This document shows positions 7,357 through 17,062 of a stretch of DNA of 64,000 nt, piece after piece. The notes beneath the pieces are model-generated. The model was not told where the DNA came from, did no database searches, and was given only the letters and a program-made list of their open reading frames with translations. The DNA is from Vibrionales bacterium SWAT-3 (GTDB taxonomy: Bacteria > Pseudomonadota > Gammaproteobacteria > Enterobacterales > Vibrionaceae), in assembly GCA_000169995.1 (NCBI GenBank), contig AAZW01000009.1, positions 1-64,000 on the forward strand, written 5' to 3'. How positions within the stretch are numbered: the first letter of the stretch is position 1; each line of letters begins with the position of its first letter. A program made the translations under genes and the position numbers.

Positions 7357-10011
7357 ATGATGTTGAAGAGAAACTTACTATCTGTAGCGGTATTGGCTGG
7401 CCTAACGGGGTGTGCAGTAACACAAGCACCAGAACAAAAAGTAGTGAATGCACTGGCTGAAAATCTTGATGTTCAGTACGAAATTCTAACTAACCACGGT
7501 GCGAATGAAGGCTTAGCTTGTCAGGACTTAGGTGCTGAATGGGCGTCATGTAACAAAGTAAACATGACACTAACTAATGAAGGCGAAGCGATTGATTCTA
7601 AAGATTGGAGCATCTACTTCCACAGTATTCGTCTTATCCTAGATGTTGATAATGAGCAATTTAAGATCACTCGTGTTACTGGTGACCTTCACAAGCTAGA
7701 ACCGACTGAAAAATTCGACGGCTTTGCGGCTGGTGAAGAAGTCGTTCTTCCGTTAACGAGTGAATACTGGCAACTGTTTGAAACTGACTTTATGCCAGGT
7801 GCATTTGTGACGGCGCCAAACGCAGAACCTAAGATGATTGCATCATTGAATACAGAAGATGTTGCGTCGTTCGTAACCGGTCTAGAGGGTAACAACCTTA
7901 AGCGTACGCCTGATGATAATAACGTAATGGCAACAGCGGTGACTCGTTTTGAAAAGAATGCTGATCTAGCAACTCAAGATGTATCAACAACGCTATTGCC
8001 AACGCCAATGTCGGTAGAAGCGGGTGAAGGTTCAGTGAGTATTGCTGGTGGTATTGCTTTACCAAAAGACGCATTCGACGCTGATCAGTTCGCAGCAATT
8101 GAAGAACGTGCAGATGTGGTAAACGTAGATGTGAGTGGTGACCTTCCTGTAAGTGTTGCCGTTGTTCCTACTCAGTTTACGGGTGATTTAGCAAAATCTG
8201 GCGCTTATGAACTAAGCATCTCGGAAGAGGGGATTGCGATTAAAGCGTTTGATAAAACGGGTGCTTTCTACGCAGTTCAGTCTATTTTTGGCCTAATAGA
8301 TAGTCAGAACGCTGAATCATTACCACAACTGTCAATTAAAGATGCACCGCGCTTTGATTACCGTGGTGTGATGGTGGACGTTGCTCGAAACTTCCACTCA
8401 AAAGATGCCATCCTAGCAACGCTAGATCAAATGGCGGCATACAAGATGAATAAACTGCACCTTCACTTAACGGATGATGAAGGCTGGCGCTTAGAAATCC
8501 CAGGTTTACCAGAGCTAACGGATGTAGGGTCTAATCGTTGTTTTGATTTGGATGAACAAAGCTGCTTACTGCCTCAGCTAGGTTCTGGTCCAACAACAGA
8601 CAACTTTGGCTCTGGTTTCTTTAGTAAAGCGGATTACGTCGAAATCTTAAGCTACGCTAAAGCGCGCAGCATCGAAGTTATCCCTGAAATTGATATGCCA
8701 GCACACGCTCGTTCAGCTGTGGTATCAATGGAAGCGCGTTACACTCGCCTAATGGCGGAAGGTAAAGAAGCAGAAGCGAACGAATACCGCTTGATGGATC
8801 CACAAGATACATCGAACGTAACCACGGTTCAGTTCTACGATAAGCAAAGCTTCATTAACCCATGTATGGAGTCATCAACTCACTTCGTAGATAAAGTAAT
8901 CTCTGAAGTGGCGGCAATGCACCAAGAAGCGGGCGTCCCGCTAACGACTTGGCACTTCGGCGGCGATGAAGCGAAAAACATCAAGTTAGGCGCAGGCTTA
9001 CAAGATATTAATGCAGAAGATAAAGTGGCTTGGAAAGGCAACATCGATTTGTCTAAGCAAGATAAGCCGTTCCAACAATCACCACAATGTCAGTCATTGA
9101 TCGCTGATGGTACTGTAAGTGATTTCGGTCATCTACCAAGCCACTTCGCAGAACAGGTTTCTAAGATTGTTGCAGAGAAGGGTATTCCACACTTCCAAGC
9201 ATGGCAAGATGGTCTGAAATACAGCGAAGGTGAAGAAGCATTTGCAACCGAAAGCACTCGCGTGAACTTCTGGGACGTTCTTTACTGGGGCGGAACTTCA
9301 TCAGTATACGATTGGTCAGCAAAAGGGTATGACGTGATTGTCTCTAACCCAGACTACGTATACATGGATATGCCATACGAAGTTGATGCAGCTGAGCGCG
9401 GTTACTACTGGGCAACACGTGCAACCGATACTCGTAAGATGTTTGGCTTCGCACCAGAAAACATGCCACAAAACGCAGAAACGTCACTAGATCGTGATGG
9501 CAATGGTTTTACTGGTAAAGGTGAGGTTGAAGCGAAACCTTTCTACGGTCTGTCAGCTCAACTTTGGTCTGAAACAGTACGTACGGACGAGCAATATGAA
9601 TACATGGTGTTCCCTCGCGTATTGGCAGCAGCAGAGCGTGCATGGCACCGAGCTGAGTGGGAAAACGACTACAAGGTTGGTGTTGAATACTCTCAAGAAA
9701 CTAACTTAGTGAATAAGCAAGCGTTGAACAGCGACTTTAATCGCTTCGCGAATATTCTTGGTCAACGTGAGCTAGCTAAGCTAGAAAAAGCGGGTATTGA
9801 CTACCGACTACCAGTTCCAGGTGCGAAGGTTGTTGACGGTAAGCTAGCGATGAACGTTCAGTTCCCAGGTGTAGAGCTGCAATACTCTGCTGATGGCGAA
9901 AACTGGCTAACGTACGATGAGCAACAACGTCCATCAGTTTCTGGTGAAACGTATATCCGTTCTATCTCTGAAACTGGCGAGAAAGTAAGTCGAGTGACCT
10001 CAGTTAAATAA
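7357..10011 (+). CDS. Beta-N-acetylhexosaminidase (chitobiase), GH20 lipoprotein
   Basis: Cleaves terminal N-acetylglucosamine from chitobiose and short chitin oligomers at the outer membrane or in the periplasm. About 884 residues from ATG 7357; an in-frame GTG lies two codons upstream and a second ATG follows directly. The lipobox is LAGLTGC. Domain order fits Vibrio chitobiases: an N-terminal carbohydrate-binding CHB_HEX domain (about residues 30-160), a GH20b domain, the TIM barrel from FDYRGVMVDVARNFH, and a C-terminal Ig-like domain. The catalytic pair is Asp537-Glu538 in WHFGGDEA. It has its own terminator. Confidence 0.93.
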   Translation: MMLKRNLLSVAVLAGLTGCAVTQAPEQKVVNALAENLDVQYEILTNHGANEGLACQDLGAEWASCNKVNMTLTNEGEAIDSKDWSIYFHSIRLILDVDNEQFKITRVTGDLHKLEPTEKFDGFAAGEEVVLPLTSEYWQLFETDFMPGAFVTAPNAEPKMIASLNTEDVASFVTGLEGNNLKRTPDDNNVMATAVTRFEKNADLATQDVSTTLLPTPMSVEAGEGSVSIAGGIALPKDAFDADQFAAIEERADVVNVDVSGDLPVSVAVVPTQFTGDLAKSGAYELSISEEGIAIKAFDKTGAFYAVQSIFGLIDSQNAESLPQLSIKDAPRFDYRGVMVDVARNFHSKDAILATLDQMAAYKMNKLHLHLTDDEGWRLEIPGLPELTDVGSNRCFDLDEQSCLLPQLGSGPTTDNFGSGFFSKADYVEILSYAKARSIEVIPEIDMPAHARSAVVSMEARYTRLMAEGKEAEANEYRLMDPQDTSNVTTVQFYDKQSFINPCMESSTHFVDKVISEVAAMHQEAGVPLTTWHFGGDEAKNIKLGAGLQDINAEDKVAWKGNIDLSKQDKPFQQSPQCQSLIADGTVSDFGHLPSHFAEQVSKIVAEKGIPHFQAWQDGLKYSEGEEAFATESTRVNFWDVLYWGGTSSVYDWSAKGYDVIVSNPDYVYMDMPYEVDAAERGYYWATRATDTRKMFGFAPENMPQNAETSLDRDGNGFTGKGEVEAKPFYGLSAQLWSETVRTDEQYEYMVFPRVLAAAERAWHRAEWENDYKVGVEYSQETNLVNKQALNSDFNRFANILGQRELAKLEKAGIDYRLPVPGAKVVDGKLAMNVQFPGVELQYSADGENWLTYDEQQRPSVSGETYIRSISETGEKVSRVTSVK

Positions 10012-10031
10012 TCGATAAGCACTATTAATAG

Positions 10032-10080
10032 AAGAGCTCCTGACCTTTATCTTATTCAAGATAAAACGGGAGCTCTTTTT
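10032..10080 (+). terminator. Terminator of the chitobiase gene
   Basis: AAGAGCTCC pairs with GGGAGCTCTT; an inner CTTATC/GATAAA-type pairing extends it. TTTTTG follows. Confidence 0.85.
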
Positions 10081-10544
10081 GTTTACTGCGAATTAGGTGT
10101 TTATCCAAAACTGAAACATATAGAAATCGCCTTTGTTCATATCATCAACAATGCACATAATGTGACTTTAATCCCAAAAGTGACGAGCCTCTCATTATTC
10201 TCTTCAAAAAATAAGTCCCCAATAAAAAACTCTAAATCAGATGTGATTCAACTATCTAAATCTAATTTTTCTACGTGAAATAACGTGATCCCGATCTGTA
10301 TGTTTTTCCATCTTGAGTTTTTTATCAATTTTTATGTTTTTAAATTACTGATTTTAAAGGGTTAAATAACTTATCTTTTTTTGATAGTGAGAAGGATCAC
10401 TCTGTCGGTCCTTTTATTTTGAAACGCAAATTAATTCGAGCAACATAGATTTCATGCCAGGGAGGCTACCAATTATTCAAGCGGTGAAGGTGAATGATGT
10501 ACCGAAGATATGCCGCTGAAAAAATCAAACTAAGGCAGTTTACT
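10081..10544. other. Long AT-rich leader region before the porin-like gene
   Basis: About 460 bases without a gene. It contains a small hairpin at 10392-10414 (AAGGATC with GGTCCTT) followed by TTTATTTT, which looks like a weak terminator or attenuator about 130 bases before the porin start. Confidence 0.45.
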
Positions 10545-11258
10545 ATGAAAAAAATTATCGCTCTAAGTGCTCTTTCTCTTGCTTTCGCTTCTAGTGCTTT
10601 TGCTGGTTCTTCTTACGTAACAGGTAACATCCAAATTCACGATGATGGCCGTATCCACGGTTCTGACATGACTTCTACGCTAGAAGCTGGCCACACGTTT
10701 GATAACTCTCTTGGCGGCTTCACGGTTTACACTGAGTTTGACGGTATCCAACTGGGTAAGCTCGAAGGACTAACTGCTGCTGAAACTGGTACGGTGGCAA
10801 CAGATGGTCAAGCAAACGCATTCATCACTGTTGGTGGTGAGCAAGCGTTCAATATTACTGACAACCTATGGGTTGCGGCGGGTTACCAACATGTATTCTC
10901 TGCGGGTGAGAGCATTCAATTCCGCCCATTAGTTAAAATCGGCTACAACTTCGATAACGGTATCTCTATTAGTAACCGTACACGTGCTCACATCGATGAT
11001 ACTCCTAACGATGACAAAACTGACTACCGCATGGATAACCGCATTGCATACACAGTGAACGAAGACCTAGCACTTAGCTACAACAACGTTTACATGATCG
11101 AAGCTGAAGCTATGGACCACGAGTTACGTGCAACATGGACTCGTCAAGGCGTACAGCCTTACTTCGAGTTCCGCAGCCAAGCTAACGGCGTAGACTTCGC
11201 AAATGGCTCTTCTAAGCAGAACAACGCATTTGTATTCGGTGCTTCTTACGGCTTCTAA
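10545..11258 (+). CDS. Small outer-membrane beta-barrel, KdgM-type porin-like
   Basis: A 237-residue protein. ATG 10545 (AAGG upstream) starts a signal peptide ending SAFA-GS; an upstream ATG at 10494 has no such fit. The mature part alternates polar and hydrophobic residues in about 12 strands and ends in YGF, the C-terminal aromatic of outer-membrane barrels. Strand patterns such as FRPLVKIGYNFDNGISISNRTRAH recall KdgM, a monomeric oligogalacturonate channel. Lying after a chitobiase, it may pass sugars, but its substrate is unknown. Confidence 0.65.
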   Translation: MKKIIALSALSLAFASSAFAGSSYVTGNIQIHDDGRIHGSDMTSTLEAGHTFDNSLGGFTVYTEFDGIQLGKLEGLTAAETGTVATDGQANAFITVGGEQAFNITDNLWVAAGYQHVFSAGESIQFRPLVKIGYNFDNGISISNRTRAHIDDTPNDDKTDYRMDNRIAYTVNEDLALSYNNVYMIEAEAMDHELRATWTRQGVQPYFEFRSQANGVDFANGSSKQNNAFVFGASYGF

Positions 11259-11344
11259 GCTGATTTATTTAGTGGTTTAGTCAACGAGACTACCCGTTAT
11301 AGCTTTTCCAAAGCACTTCCTTCGTGAATGACCGAGGGGATTGA

Positions 11345-11372
11345 GCGGCACTAACAGCCCGGTTAGTGTCGC
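11345..11372 (+). other. Stable hairpin in the porin 3' region
   Basis: GCGGCACTAAC pairs with GTTAGTGTCGC (one G-T pair) around a 6-base loop. No T run follows, so it is a structured 3' element rather than a terminator. Confidence 0.5.
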
Positions 11373-11402
11373 GACAAGATTTGCTTTACTGTCCAAAAGC
11401 AA

Positions 11403-11458
11403 AGAGCCTAGTAAGTAAGCCACTGTCTTGGGTTTACTTAATACTAGGCTCTATTTTT
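11403..11458 (+). terminator. Terminator after the porin-like gene
   Basis: AGAGCCTAGTA and TACTAGGCTCT pair around a loop containing a smaller AGTAAG/CTTACT pairing; ATTTTTAT follows. It may also serve the convergent DUF411 gene. Confidence 0.8.
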
Positions 11459-11486
11459 ATGCTTTCATTTCTAGTTAAGGTGCACT

Positions 11487-11927
11487 TTAGTTGCCTTTGT
11501 AATGACGGTACTCAAACACCTGACCTTTGTCATTAAACGCATATACAGAGTATTCGTCTTTCTTATCGCCATACTCCATACCCGGTGAGCCCATTGGCAT
11601 CCCCGGAACCGCTAAACCAATCGCATTGCGTGGTGGGTTTTCTAAAAAGGCTTTCACGTCTTCTGCTGGGATGTGCCCTTCAAATACGTAACCGTCAATC
11701 TCTGCTGTGTGACAAGATGCTAGCTCAGGTGTTACCCCTAGCTTTTGCTTGATTGGGTTCATATCATCGTGGAGTTTCTCTGTTACATCGAAACCAGCAT
11801 CACGCATGTGCTCGGTCCATTCTGTACAACAGCCGCAGTATGGCGATTTATGGTTTAGAACATCAGTTGCGAGAGCTTGTCCTGAAATTGCAGCGAGTGC
11901 AGTAAGAGTCATAATTTTACGAATCAT
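11487..11927 (-). CDS. DUF411 metal-binding periplasmic protein
   Basis: A 146-residue protein. ATG 11927 has GAGG about 10 bases upstream and opens a signal peptide ending QALA-T. Cys31, Cys33 and Cys34 form a CxCC motif in [11 protein letters not shown]; a further CH pair ([19 protein letters not shown]) and Met-rich [14 protein letters not shown] complete the DUF411 signature. The start overlaps the last codons of copA, so the pair is co-translated. The likely role is periplasmic copper or silver handling beside the CopA pump (inference from context). Confidence 0.88.
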   Translation of the reverse strand: MIRKIMTLTALAAISGQALATDVLNHKSPYCGCCTEWTEHMRDAGFDVTEKLHDDMNPIKQKLGVTPELASCHTAEIDGYVFEGHIPAEDVKAFLENPPRNAIGLAVPGMPMGSPGMEYGDKKDEYSVYAFNDKGQVFEYRHYKGN

Positions 11928-14667
11928 GGCTAACCTCATGAATATGATTATTGTTGATATTAGAATGGGTCGGTTTGAACAGTCTCAATCTATTGGCATT
12001 ACTTACCACAGTAATGGACGACATCGCCATGGCTGCGCCCGCCACCACTGGGCTTAGTAAAAATCCGAAAAATGGGTAGAGCACACCTGCCGCGATGGGA
12101 ATGCCCAGTGAGTTGTAGATGAAGGCACCAAAGAGGTTTTGCTTCATGTTTCTCACCGTTGCTTGGGACAGTTCTATCGCATTACTAACAGATAGAGGTG
12201 ACGAGTTGAGAAGTGTCATTTGTGCACTCTCGATCGCCACATCACTGCCACTGCCCATTGCGATACCTATATCGGCCTGAGCCAGTGCAGGTGCGTCGTT
12301 TATACCGTCTCCAACCATTGCTACACTCTTATATTGTTGTTGAAGCTGAACAATATGTTGCGCCTTCTGCTCTGGTAGTACTTCAGAGATAACCTCATCG
12401 ATACCGACGCTTTTGCCAATCGCTTGAGCAACTGAGTCGTTGTCGCCAGTGAGTAGCACTGTGTGAATTCCGGCGGATTTTAGTTGAGCAATGGCTTGTT
12501 TGCTATCTATTTTTAATGCGTCTGAAATGCCGAATATGCCTTCCAGTTTTTGGTCGATTACTACGAAGATTGGCGTCCATGCTTGTGCGCGGCAAAGTTC
12601 AATAAAGTCACTACCTATTTGAGTATCAACACCGAGTTGGGTTAGGTATTTCAGAGAGCCGACTTGGACGTGTTTGCCGTTAATGTTGGCCTGTACGCCA
12701 AGGCCGCGGCGGTTTTCAAAGTCGCTGTATGGGAGTGTTGAAACTCCTAAGTTCTCGGCATGCTGGCAAACGGCTTTGGCAAGCGGGTGCTCAGATCCTA
12801 CTTCCACGGAATAAGAGTAAGCCAGTAATTCCCGTTCCGTTAGATTAGGGTAAAAGGCCTGTTGAACGCTTGGTTTTCCTTGGGTCAATGTGCCTGTTTT
12901 ATCAAACACAACAGCATCGATCTTACTGGCTGACTGCAATACATCAGCATCTTTGATCAGAACACCAAACTCAGCAGCTTTGCCGACACCTACTGTAATA
13001 GAAAGTGGCGTCGCAAGGCCTAGAGCACACGGACAGGCGATGATCAGCACAGTCGTGGATACGACAAGCATGTAACTTGCACTTGGTTGTGGGCCAACAA
13101 AAAACCACACTAAGGCAGCAACGGCTGCGATTGCGACGACAACAGGAACGAAAACAGCAGAGATAGAGTCAGCAAGCTTGGCAATTGCAGGTTTACTGCT
13201 TTGTGCTTGGCGAACCATCTGGATAATGCGAGCCAACATAGTGCTTGAGCCAATTCCTGTCGCTTCAATAACTAAGCTGCCATCACCATTAATGGTACCT
13301 GCAGAAACGCCATCATTAACTGATTTTACGTTGGGAAGCGGCTCACCAGTTAGCATGGATTCATCGATGTAAGACTCACCTGATACCACAACTCCATCAA
13401 CCGGTACTTTCTCACCCGGTTTGACACGTATCTGCATACCCACTTGGATAGCTTCTACAGCAATGATTTGCTCTTTGCCATCGACGATAACCATCGCTTT
13501 TTGAGGTTGTAAATTAATCAGTGCTTGTAGCGATTTCGTAGTGCGTGCTTTGGCCTTGGCTTCGATGTAGTGACCCAAAGAAATAAGGCCTATTATCATC
13601 GCGCTCGCCTCAAAATAGACATGGCGAGAGGCTTCAGGGAACCATGATGGAATGAGCACAACCAACATCGAGTAGAACCATGCTGCGCCTGTACCCAAAG
13701 CAACTAGCGTGTCCATGGTCGCGCGTTTGTGCATCAAGGATTGCCACGCGTTAGTGAAGAAGCTGCGTCCAGAGGTGGCTAGCAGCACTAAACAGACCAC
13801 ACCAATGAATCCCCAAGCCAGTTGGTCGTTAAATGTAGTAATGGTCATGCTGCCGCCGAACACACCCCAAGCCATCAGCGGAGCTCCAAGCAGTAGCGCA
13901 CTTACTGAGTTTTTCAGGAAGGCCTGTTGAGTGCGAAGTTGTTGTTCTTGCTGTTTTTGTTGTTGTGTTGCCGCATCATCAACAAACTCGGCGCCATAAC
14001 CTGCAGTTTTAACCGATTCGATGAGCTCGTTTTCGATGAGGTCACGTGTTTTAGAGGTGAAAACCAAGGCCGTTTGCTCGGCAAGGTTGATCTGAGCTTG
14101 GTCGACGAACTCGTTCTTTTTCAGTGCTTTTTCGACTGAAGAGACACAACTCGCACACGTCATTCCTTCAAGGACAAGGTGGTAAGTGTATTGACTCGCA
14201 ACGCGGTCAGTTGGCGTCGCTTCTGTAGGATCTAATTTTTTATCTTCTTCTAAATCTGAACTCGGTGAGAGCTCATTTGCTTCAGAGTAGGGAGCGGCGT
14301 GGTAACCCAGGCTTTTGACCAGCTTAATCACCTCAGACTCAGAAAGCAGAGTAACCAGTGATAATTCCTGTTTGCTGATTTCTAGGTTTGAGGCTTGCTC
14401 AGTTTGTTCAAGCGCTTGAGTCAGTTTGCTCACACACTTGCCGCAGCTCAGACCGGATAGCGAAAGGTGCAGCTGATTACCCATAGAATAGCCAAGCGTT
14501 GCTAACTGTTCGTTGAGCTGAATGTAACTAAATGGAGTCGAAATATCGATGTAGGTCGGCGATATGTCATTAATCATCGTGCTGTCGAGATCGCTAAACA
14601 GTGTGCGAACTTTCTTCGCGCAACCCATGCAATTTAGGCCGTTGAGCGCGGTTGTATAGTGGTTCAT
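11917..14667 (-). CDS. copA: Copper-exporting P1B-type ATPase CopA
   Basis: Pumps Cu(I) from cytoplasm to periplasm. About 916 residues from ATG 14667, which has GGAG 7 bases upstream; a longer frame from 14730 runs through the promoter and is wrong. It has three N-terminal metal-binding (HMA) domains: [10 protein letters not shown] (Cys13, Cys16), [10 protein letters not shown] and [10 protein letters not shown]. Eight membrane helices follow, with the transport motif Cys545-Pro-Cys547. The phosphorylated Asp589 is in DKTGT, then [14 protein letters not shown] and the C-terminal YN and MxxSS metal-site motifs. It is the first gene of a two-gene operon with the DUF411 gene, under a CueR promoter. 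Confidence 0.96.
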   Translation of the reverse strand: MNHYTTALNGLNCMGCAKKVRTLFSDLDSTMINDISPTYIDISTPFSYIQLNEQLATLGYSMGNQLHLSLSGLSCGKCVSKLTQALEQTEQASNLEISKQELSLVTLLSESEVIKLVKSLGYHAAPYSEANELSPSSDLEEDKKLDPTEATPTDRVASQYTYHLVLEGMTCASCVSSVEKALKKNEFVDQAQINLAEQTALVFTSKTRDLIENELIESVKTAGYGAEFVDDAATQQQKQQEQQLRTQQAFLKNSVSALLLGAPLMAWGVFGGSMTITTFNDQLAWGFIGVVCLVLLATSGRSFFTNAWQSLMHKRATMDTLVALGTGAAWFYSMLVVLIPSWFPEASRHVYFEASAMIIGLISLGHYIEAKAKARTTKSLQALINLQPQKAMVIVDGKEQIIAVEAIQVGMQIRVKPGEKVPVDGVVVSGESYIDESMLTGEPLPNVKSVNDGVSAGTINGDGSLVIEATGIGSSTMLARIIQMVRQAQSSKPAIAKLADSISAVFVPVVVAIAAVAALVWFFVGPQPSASYMLVVSTTVLIIACPCALGLATPLSITVGVGKAAEFGVLIKDADVLQSASKIDAVVFDKTGTLTQGKPSVQQAFYPNLTERELLAYSYSVEVGSEHPLAKAVCQHAENLGVSTLPYSDFENRRGLGVQANINGKHVQVGSLKYLTQLGVDTQIGSDFIELCRAQAWTPIFVVIDQKLEGIFGISDALKIDSKQAIAQLKSAGIHTVLLTGDNDSVAQAIGKSVGIDEVISEVLPEQKAQHIVQLQQQYKSVAMVGDGINDAPALAQADIGIAMGSGSDVAIESAQMTLLNSSPLSVSNAIELSQATVRNMKQNLFGAFIYNSLGIPIAAGVLYPFFGFLLSPVVAGAAMAMSSITVVSNANRLRLFKPTHSNINNNHIHEVSHDS

Positions 14668-15030
14668 ATCGATACTCCAATTCTCATCTACGCCTAACAT
14701 AAACCTTCCCGTAAGGGTAAGGTCAAACATAAATTCAAGAATTTGATCTTGGTGGAGTGCTAGCTGGTGGTTTCAGTTTGGAATGGAAGAGGGAAATTGA
14801 GAATGTGCGGCTATAATCTACTGGCTAAGACTATTTATTTACGACTTTAAGGGCGTAATTGGCCTTTCAATCACGGCTTTCGTACAACAACAGCGCATTA
14901 ATCATTCACTACTGATTGTAGATTTAAGCGGTGGTGATAAAATAGCGCCCAAAATTTAGTGATGGTTGACTATTGCAGGCCTTGTAATAGGCTCCACTAA
15001 AAGAATCACCTACATAATCAAGGTATTTAA
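14668..15030. other. Intergenic region between copA and gltX
   Basis: About 360 bases holding the divergent copA promoter and the gltX upstream region. A possible gltX promoter is TTGTAG (14916) with TAAAAT (14938), 16 bases apart. TTGACT at 14966 lacks a good -10 at the right distance. Confidence 0.4.
14696..14726 (-). promoter_or_regulatory. CueR-type copper-responsive promoter of copA
   Basis: Read on the minus strand: -35 TTGACC, a 19-base spacer and -10 TATGTT. The spacer carries the dyad ACCTTACCC / GGGAAGGT. The over-long 19-base spacer with a CCTT/AAGG dyad is the hallmark of MerR-family copper regulators such as CueR. The copA ATG lies about 28 bases downstream of the -10. No cueR gene is in the window. 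Confidence 0.88.
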
Positions 15031-16458
15031 ATGACGGTTAAAACTCGTTTTGCTCCTAGCCCAACTGGCTATCTTCACGTTGGTGGTGCACGTACTGCAC
15101 TTTACTCTTGGCTATTCGCTAAAAACCAAGGCGGTGAATTCGTTCTACGTATCGAAGACACAGACCTTGAGCGTAACTCTCAAGAAGCGGTTGATGCAAT
15201 TCTAGAAGGCATGCAATGGATGGGTATGGAATGGGACGAAGGTCCTTACTACCAATCTAAGCGTTTTGACCGTTACAACGAAATGGTTGATAAGCTTCTA
15301 GCTGAAGACAAAGCATACAAATGCTACGCGTCTAAAGAGCTGCTTGATGAAATTCGTGCAGAGCAAGAAGCAAACAAAGAGATGGCTCGTTACGATGCGA
15401 ACCACCCTAAAATTATTGCCGCTAACGAAGCTGCGCAAGAAGGCGATGCGTGCGTTATCCGTTTCCGCAACCCTAAAGAAGGCAGTGTAGTATTTGATGA
15501 CCAAATCCGTGGTCGCATTGAAATTTCTAACAGCCAACTTGATGACCTAATCATTCGTCGTACAGACGGCGCTCCTACTTACAACTTCGTAGTAGTAGTG
15601 GATGACTGGGACATGGGTATCACACACGTTGTTCGTGGTGAAGACCACATCAACAACACACCTCGTCAAATTAACATCTATGAAGCACTAGGCGCGCCAG
15701 TTCCAACTTTCGCTCACTGTGCAATGATCCTAGGTGATGACGGTGCGAAACTGTCTAAGCGTCACGGTGCTGTATCAGTAATGCAATACCGCGACGAAGG
15801 TTACCTACCAAACGCACTAAACAACTACCTTGTTCGTTTAGGTTGGTCTCACGGCGACCAAGAGATCTTCTCTCAAGAAGAGATGATTGAGTTCTTCAGC
15901 CTGAACGCAATCAGCAAGTCTGCGTCTGCATTCAACACTGAAAAGCTTCTTTGGTTGAACAACCACTACATCAAAACTTCTGAGCCTGAGTACGTTGCAA
16001 AATACCTGCAATGGCACCTAGACGCACAGAAAATCGATACAACAAACGGCCCTGCTATCACTGAAGTGATCAAGCTAGTAGGCGAGCGTTGTAACACGCT
16101 TATCGAACTTGCTGAGCAATCTCGTTACTTCTACGAAGATTTCTCTGAGTTTGAAGCTGGCGCGGCTAAGAAGCACCTACGTGGTGTTGCTAAAGGCCCA
16201 CTAGAGCTTGCTCTTGCTAAGGTTGAAGCACTTGAAGAGTTCACAACGGCAAACATCAAAGACGGTGTGATTGCAGCAGTATGTGAAGAGCTAGAGATCG
16301 GCATGGGTAAAATCGGTATGCCACTTCGCGTAGCAGTAACAGGCGGCGGTCAGTCTCCTTCTGTTGATGCTGTGATGGAGCTTGTTGGTAAAGAGCGCGT
16401 AATCGCTCGCATCAAGATGGCTCTTGAGTTCATCGCAGAGCGTGAAGCTAACGCTTAA
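15031..16458 (+). CDS. gltX: Glutamyl-tRNA synthetase
   Basis: Charges tRNA-Glu with glutamate. 475 residues, the usual bacterial length. Class I signatures: HVGG (residues 16-19, the HIGH motif) in [20 protein letters not shown] and KLSKR (from Lys240, the KMSKS motif). Glu-specific blocks RIEDTD and [10 protein letters not shown] are also present. AAGG lies 8 bases before the ATG. It is a single-gene unit with its own terminator. Codon use is strongly biased, as expected for a highly expressed gene. Confidence 0.98.
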   Translation: MTVKTRFAPSPTGYLHVGGARTALYSWLFAKNQGGEFVLRIEDTDLERNSQEAVDAILEGMQWMGMEWDEGPYYQSKRFDRYNEMVDKLLAEDKAYKCYASKELLDEIRAEQEANKEMARYDANHPKIIAANEAAQEGDACVIRFRNPKEGSVVFDDQIRGRIEISNSQLDDLIIRRTDGAPTYNFVVVVDDWDMGITHVVRGEDHINNTPRQINIYEALGAPVPTFAHCAMILGDDGAKLSKRHGAVSVMQYRDEGYLPNALNNYLVRLGWSHGDQEIFSQEEMIEFFSLNAISKSASAFNTEKLLWLNNHYIKTSEPEYVAKYLQWHLDAQKIDTTNGPAITEVIKLVGERCNTLIELAEQSRYFYEDFSEFEAGAAKKHLRGVAKGPLELALAKVEALEEFTTANIKDGVIAAVCEELEIGMGKIGMPLRVAVTGGGQSPSVDAVMELVGKERVIARIKMALEFIAEREANA

Positions 16459-16477
16459 TTGAGCGATTGCTAGATTC

Positions 16478-16515
16478 AAAAAAGGGTCAGTAACTTGGTT
16501 ACTGACCCTTTTTAT
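16478..16515 (+). terminator. Bidirectional terminator between gltX and the APE operon
   Basis: AAAGGGTCAGTAAC pairs with GTTACTGACCCTTT around a TTG loop, with a T run on the plus strand and an A run before it, so it can also act on the minus-strand APE transcript. Confidence 0.88.
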
Positions 16516-16529
16516 TTGTCTCAACTTTT

Positions 16530-16592
16530 ATTGTCTAAACAACTTCGTTTGTTGTCTAAATAACTCGTTTTATTGTTTAAATAGCTTCGCTA
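16530..16592. repeat. Three imperfect 21-bp tandem repeats
   Basis: Units begin at 16530, 16551 and 16572. Each follows the pattern (A/G)TTGT(C/T)TAAA(C/T)A(A/G)CT(T)CG-T, with one to five differences between units. The third unit contains the stop codon of the last APE-operon gene. Confidence 0.75.
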
Positions 16593-17054
16593 TAGCTGGT
16601 CGTCGGCAATCATTTGAGTTGCTTGCGCGGCTGTTTTCTTATCGAATAAAATATCCATCATCGCTTTGATGCGCTCCATATCGTCACCAAACTTGGAAAA
16701 GTTTCCGCTGTTTGGTGCTTTAAACTCGACGTTACCAACGCGCTGCTGATCTTGATAAGCAGAGACCTTTGCGTCTGCCACAAAGGTTCTCAAATCCCAG
16801 CTCCAACGAGATACGTAATCTAGCGTGACTTCTTCAGGCTTGTGTTCAGAGCCGTCTGCGACAACCTTACACTTTACTTGGTTGTTCAAACACCAGTCGA
16901 GCATCGAATCAAGAAACACAGTGCGTGTCTTGGTATCTTCTACTATGGTGATGTTTTTAATGTTGTTTGCTTCCGGCAGTGCGTTTCCTGAATACTTAGG
17001 AGCACTACAACCTGCGAGTAAAGTGACAGCAGCAACGGCTAACCAGTTTTTCAT
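16590..17054 (-). CDS. Lipoprotein at the end of the APE operon (Sbal_3080-like)
   Basis: A 154-residue lipoprotein with lipobox LLAGC (Cys16). The mature part has paired cysteines (DWCLNNQVKCKV) and a DYVSRWSWDLRTFVADAKV block I recall from the Sbal_3080 lipoprotein family; the function is unknown. It starts 8 bases after the upstream KS gene, so it is probably the last gene of the APE operon. The role may be envelope support for pigment export (inference). Confidence 0.7.
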   Translation of the reverse strand: MKNWLAVAAVTLLAGCSAPKYSGNALPEANNIKNITIVEDTKTRTVFLDSMLDWCLNNQVKCKVVADGSEHKPEEVTLDYVSRWSWDLRTFVADAKVSAYQDQQRVGNVEFKAPNSGNFSKFGDDMERIKAMMDILFDKKTAAQATQMIADDQL

Positions 17055-17062
17055 TATCTATC

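Noticed and set aside
14667..14730. An N-terminal extension of CopA starting at 14730
   Set aside because: Those codons coincide with the CueR promoter; the ATG at 14667 has a good ribosome site and leads straight into the first metal-binding domain.
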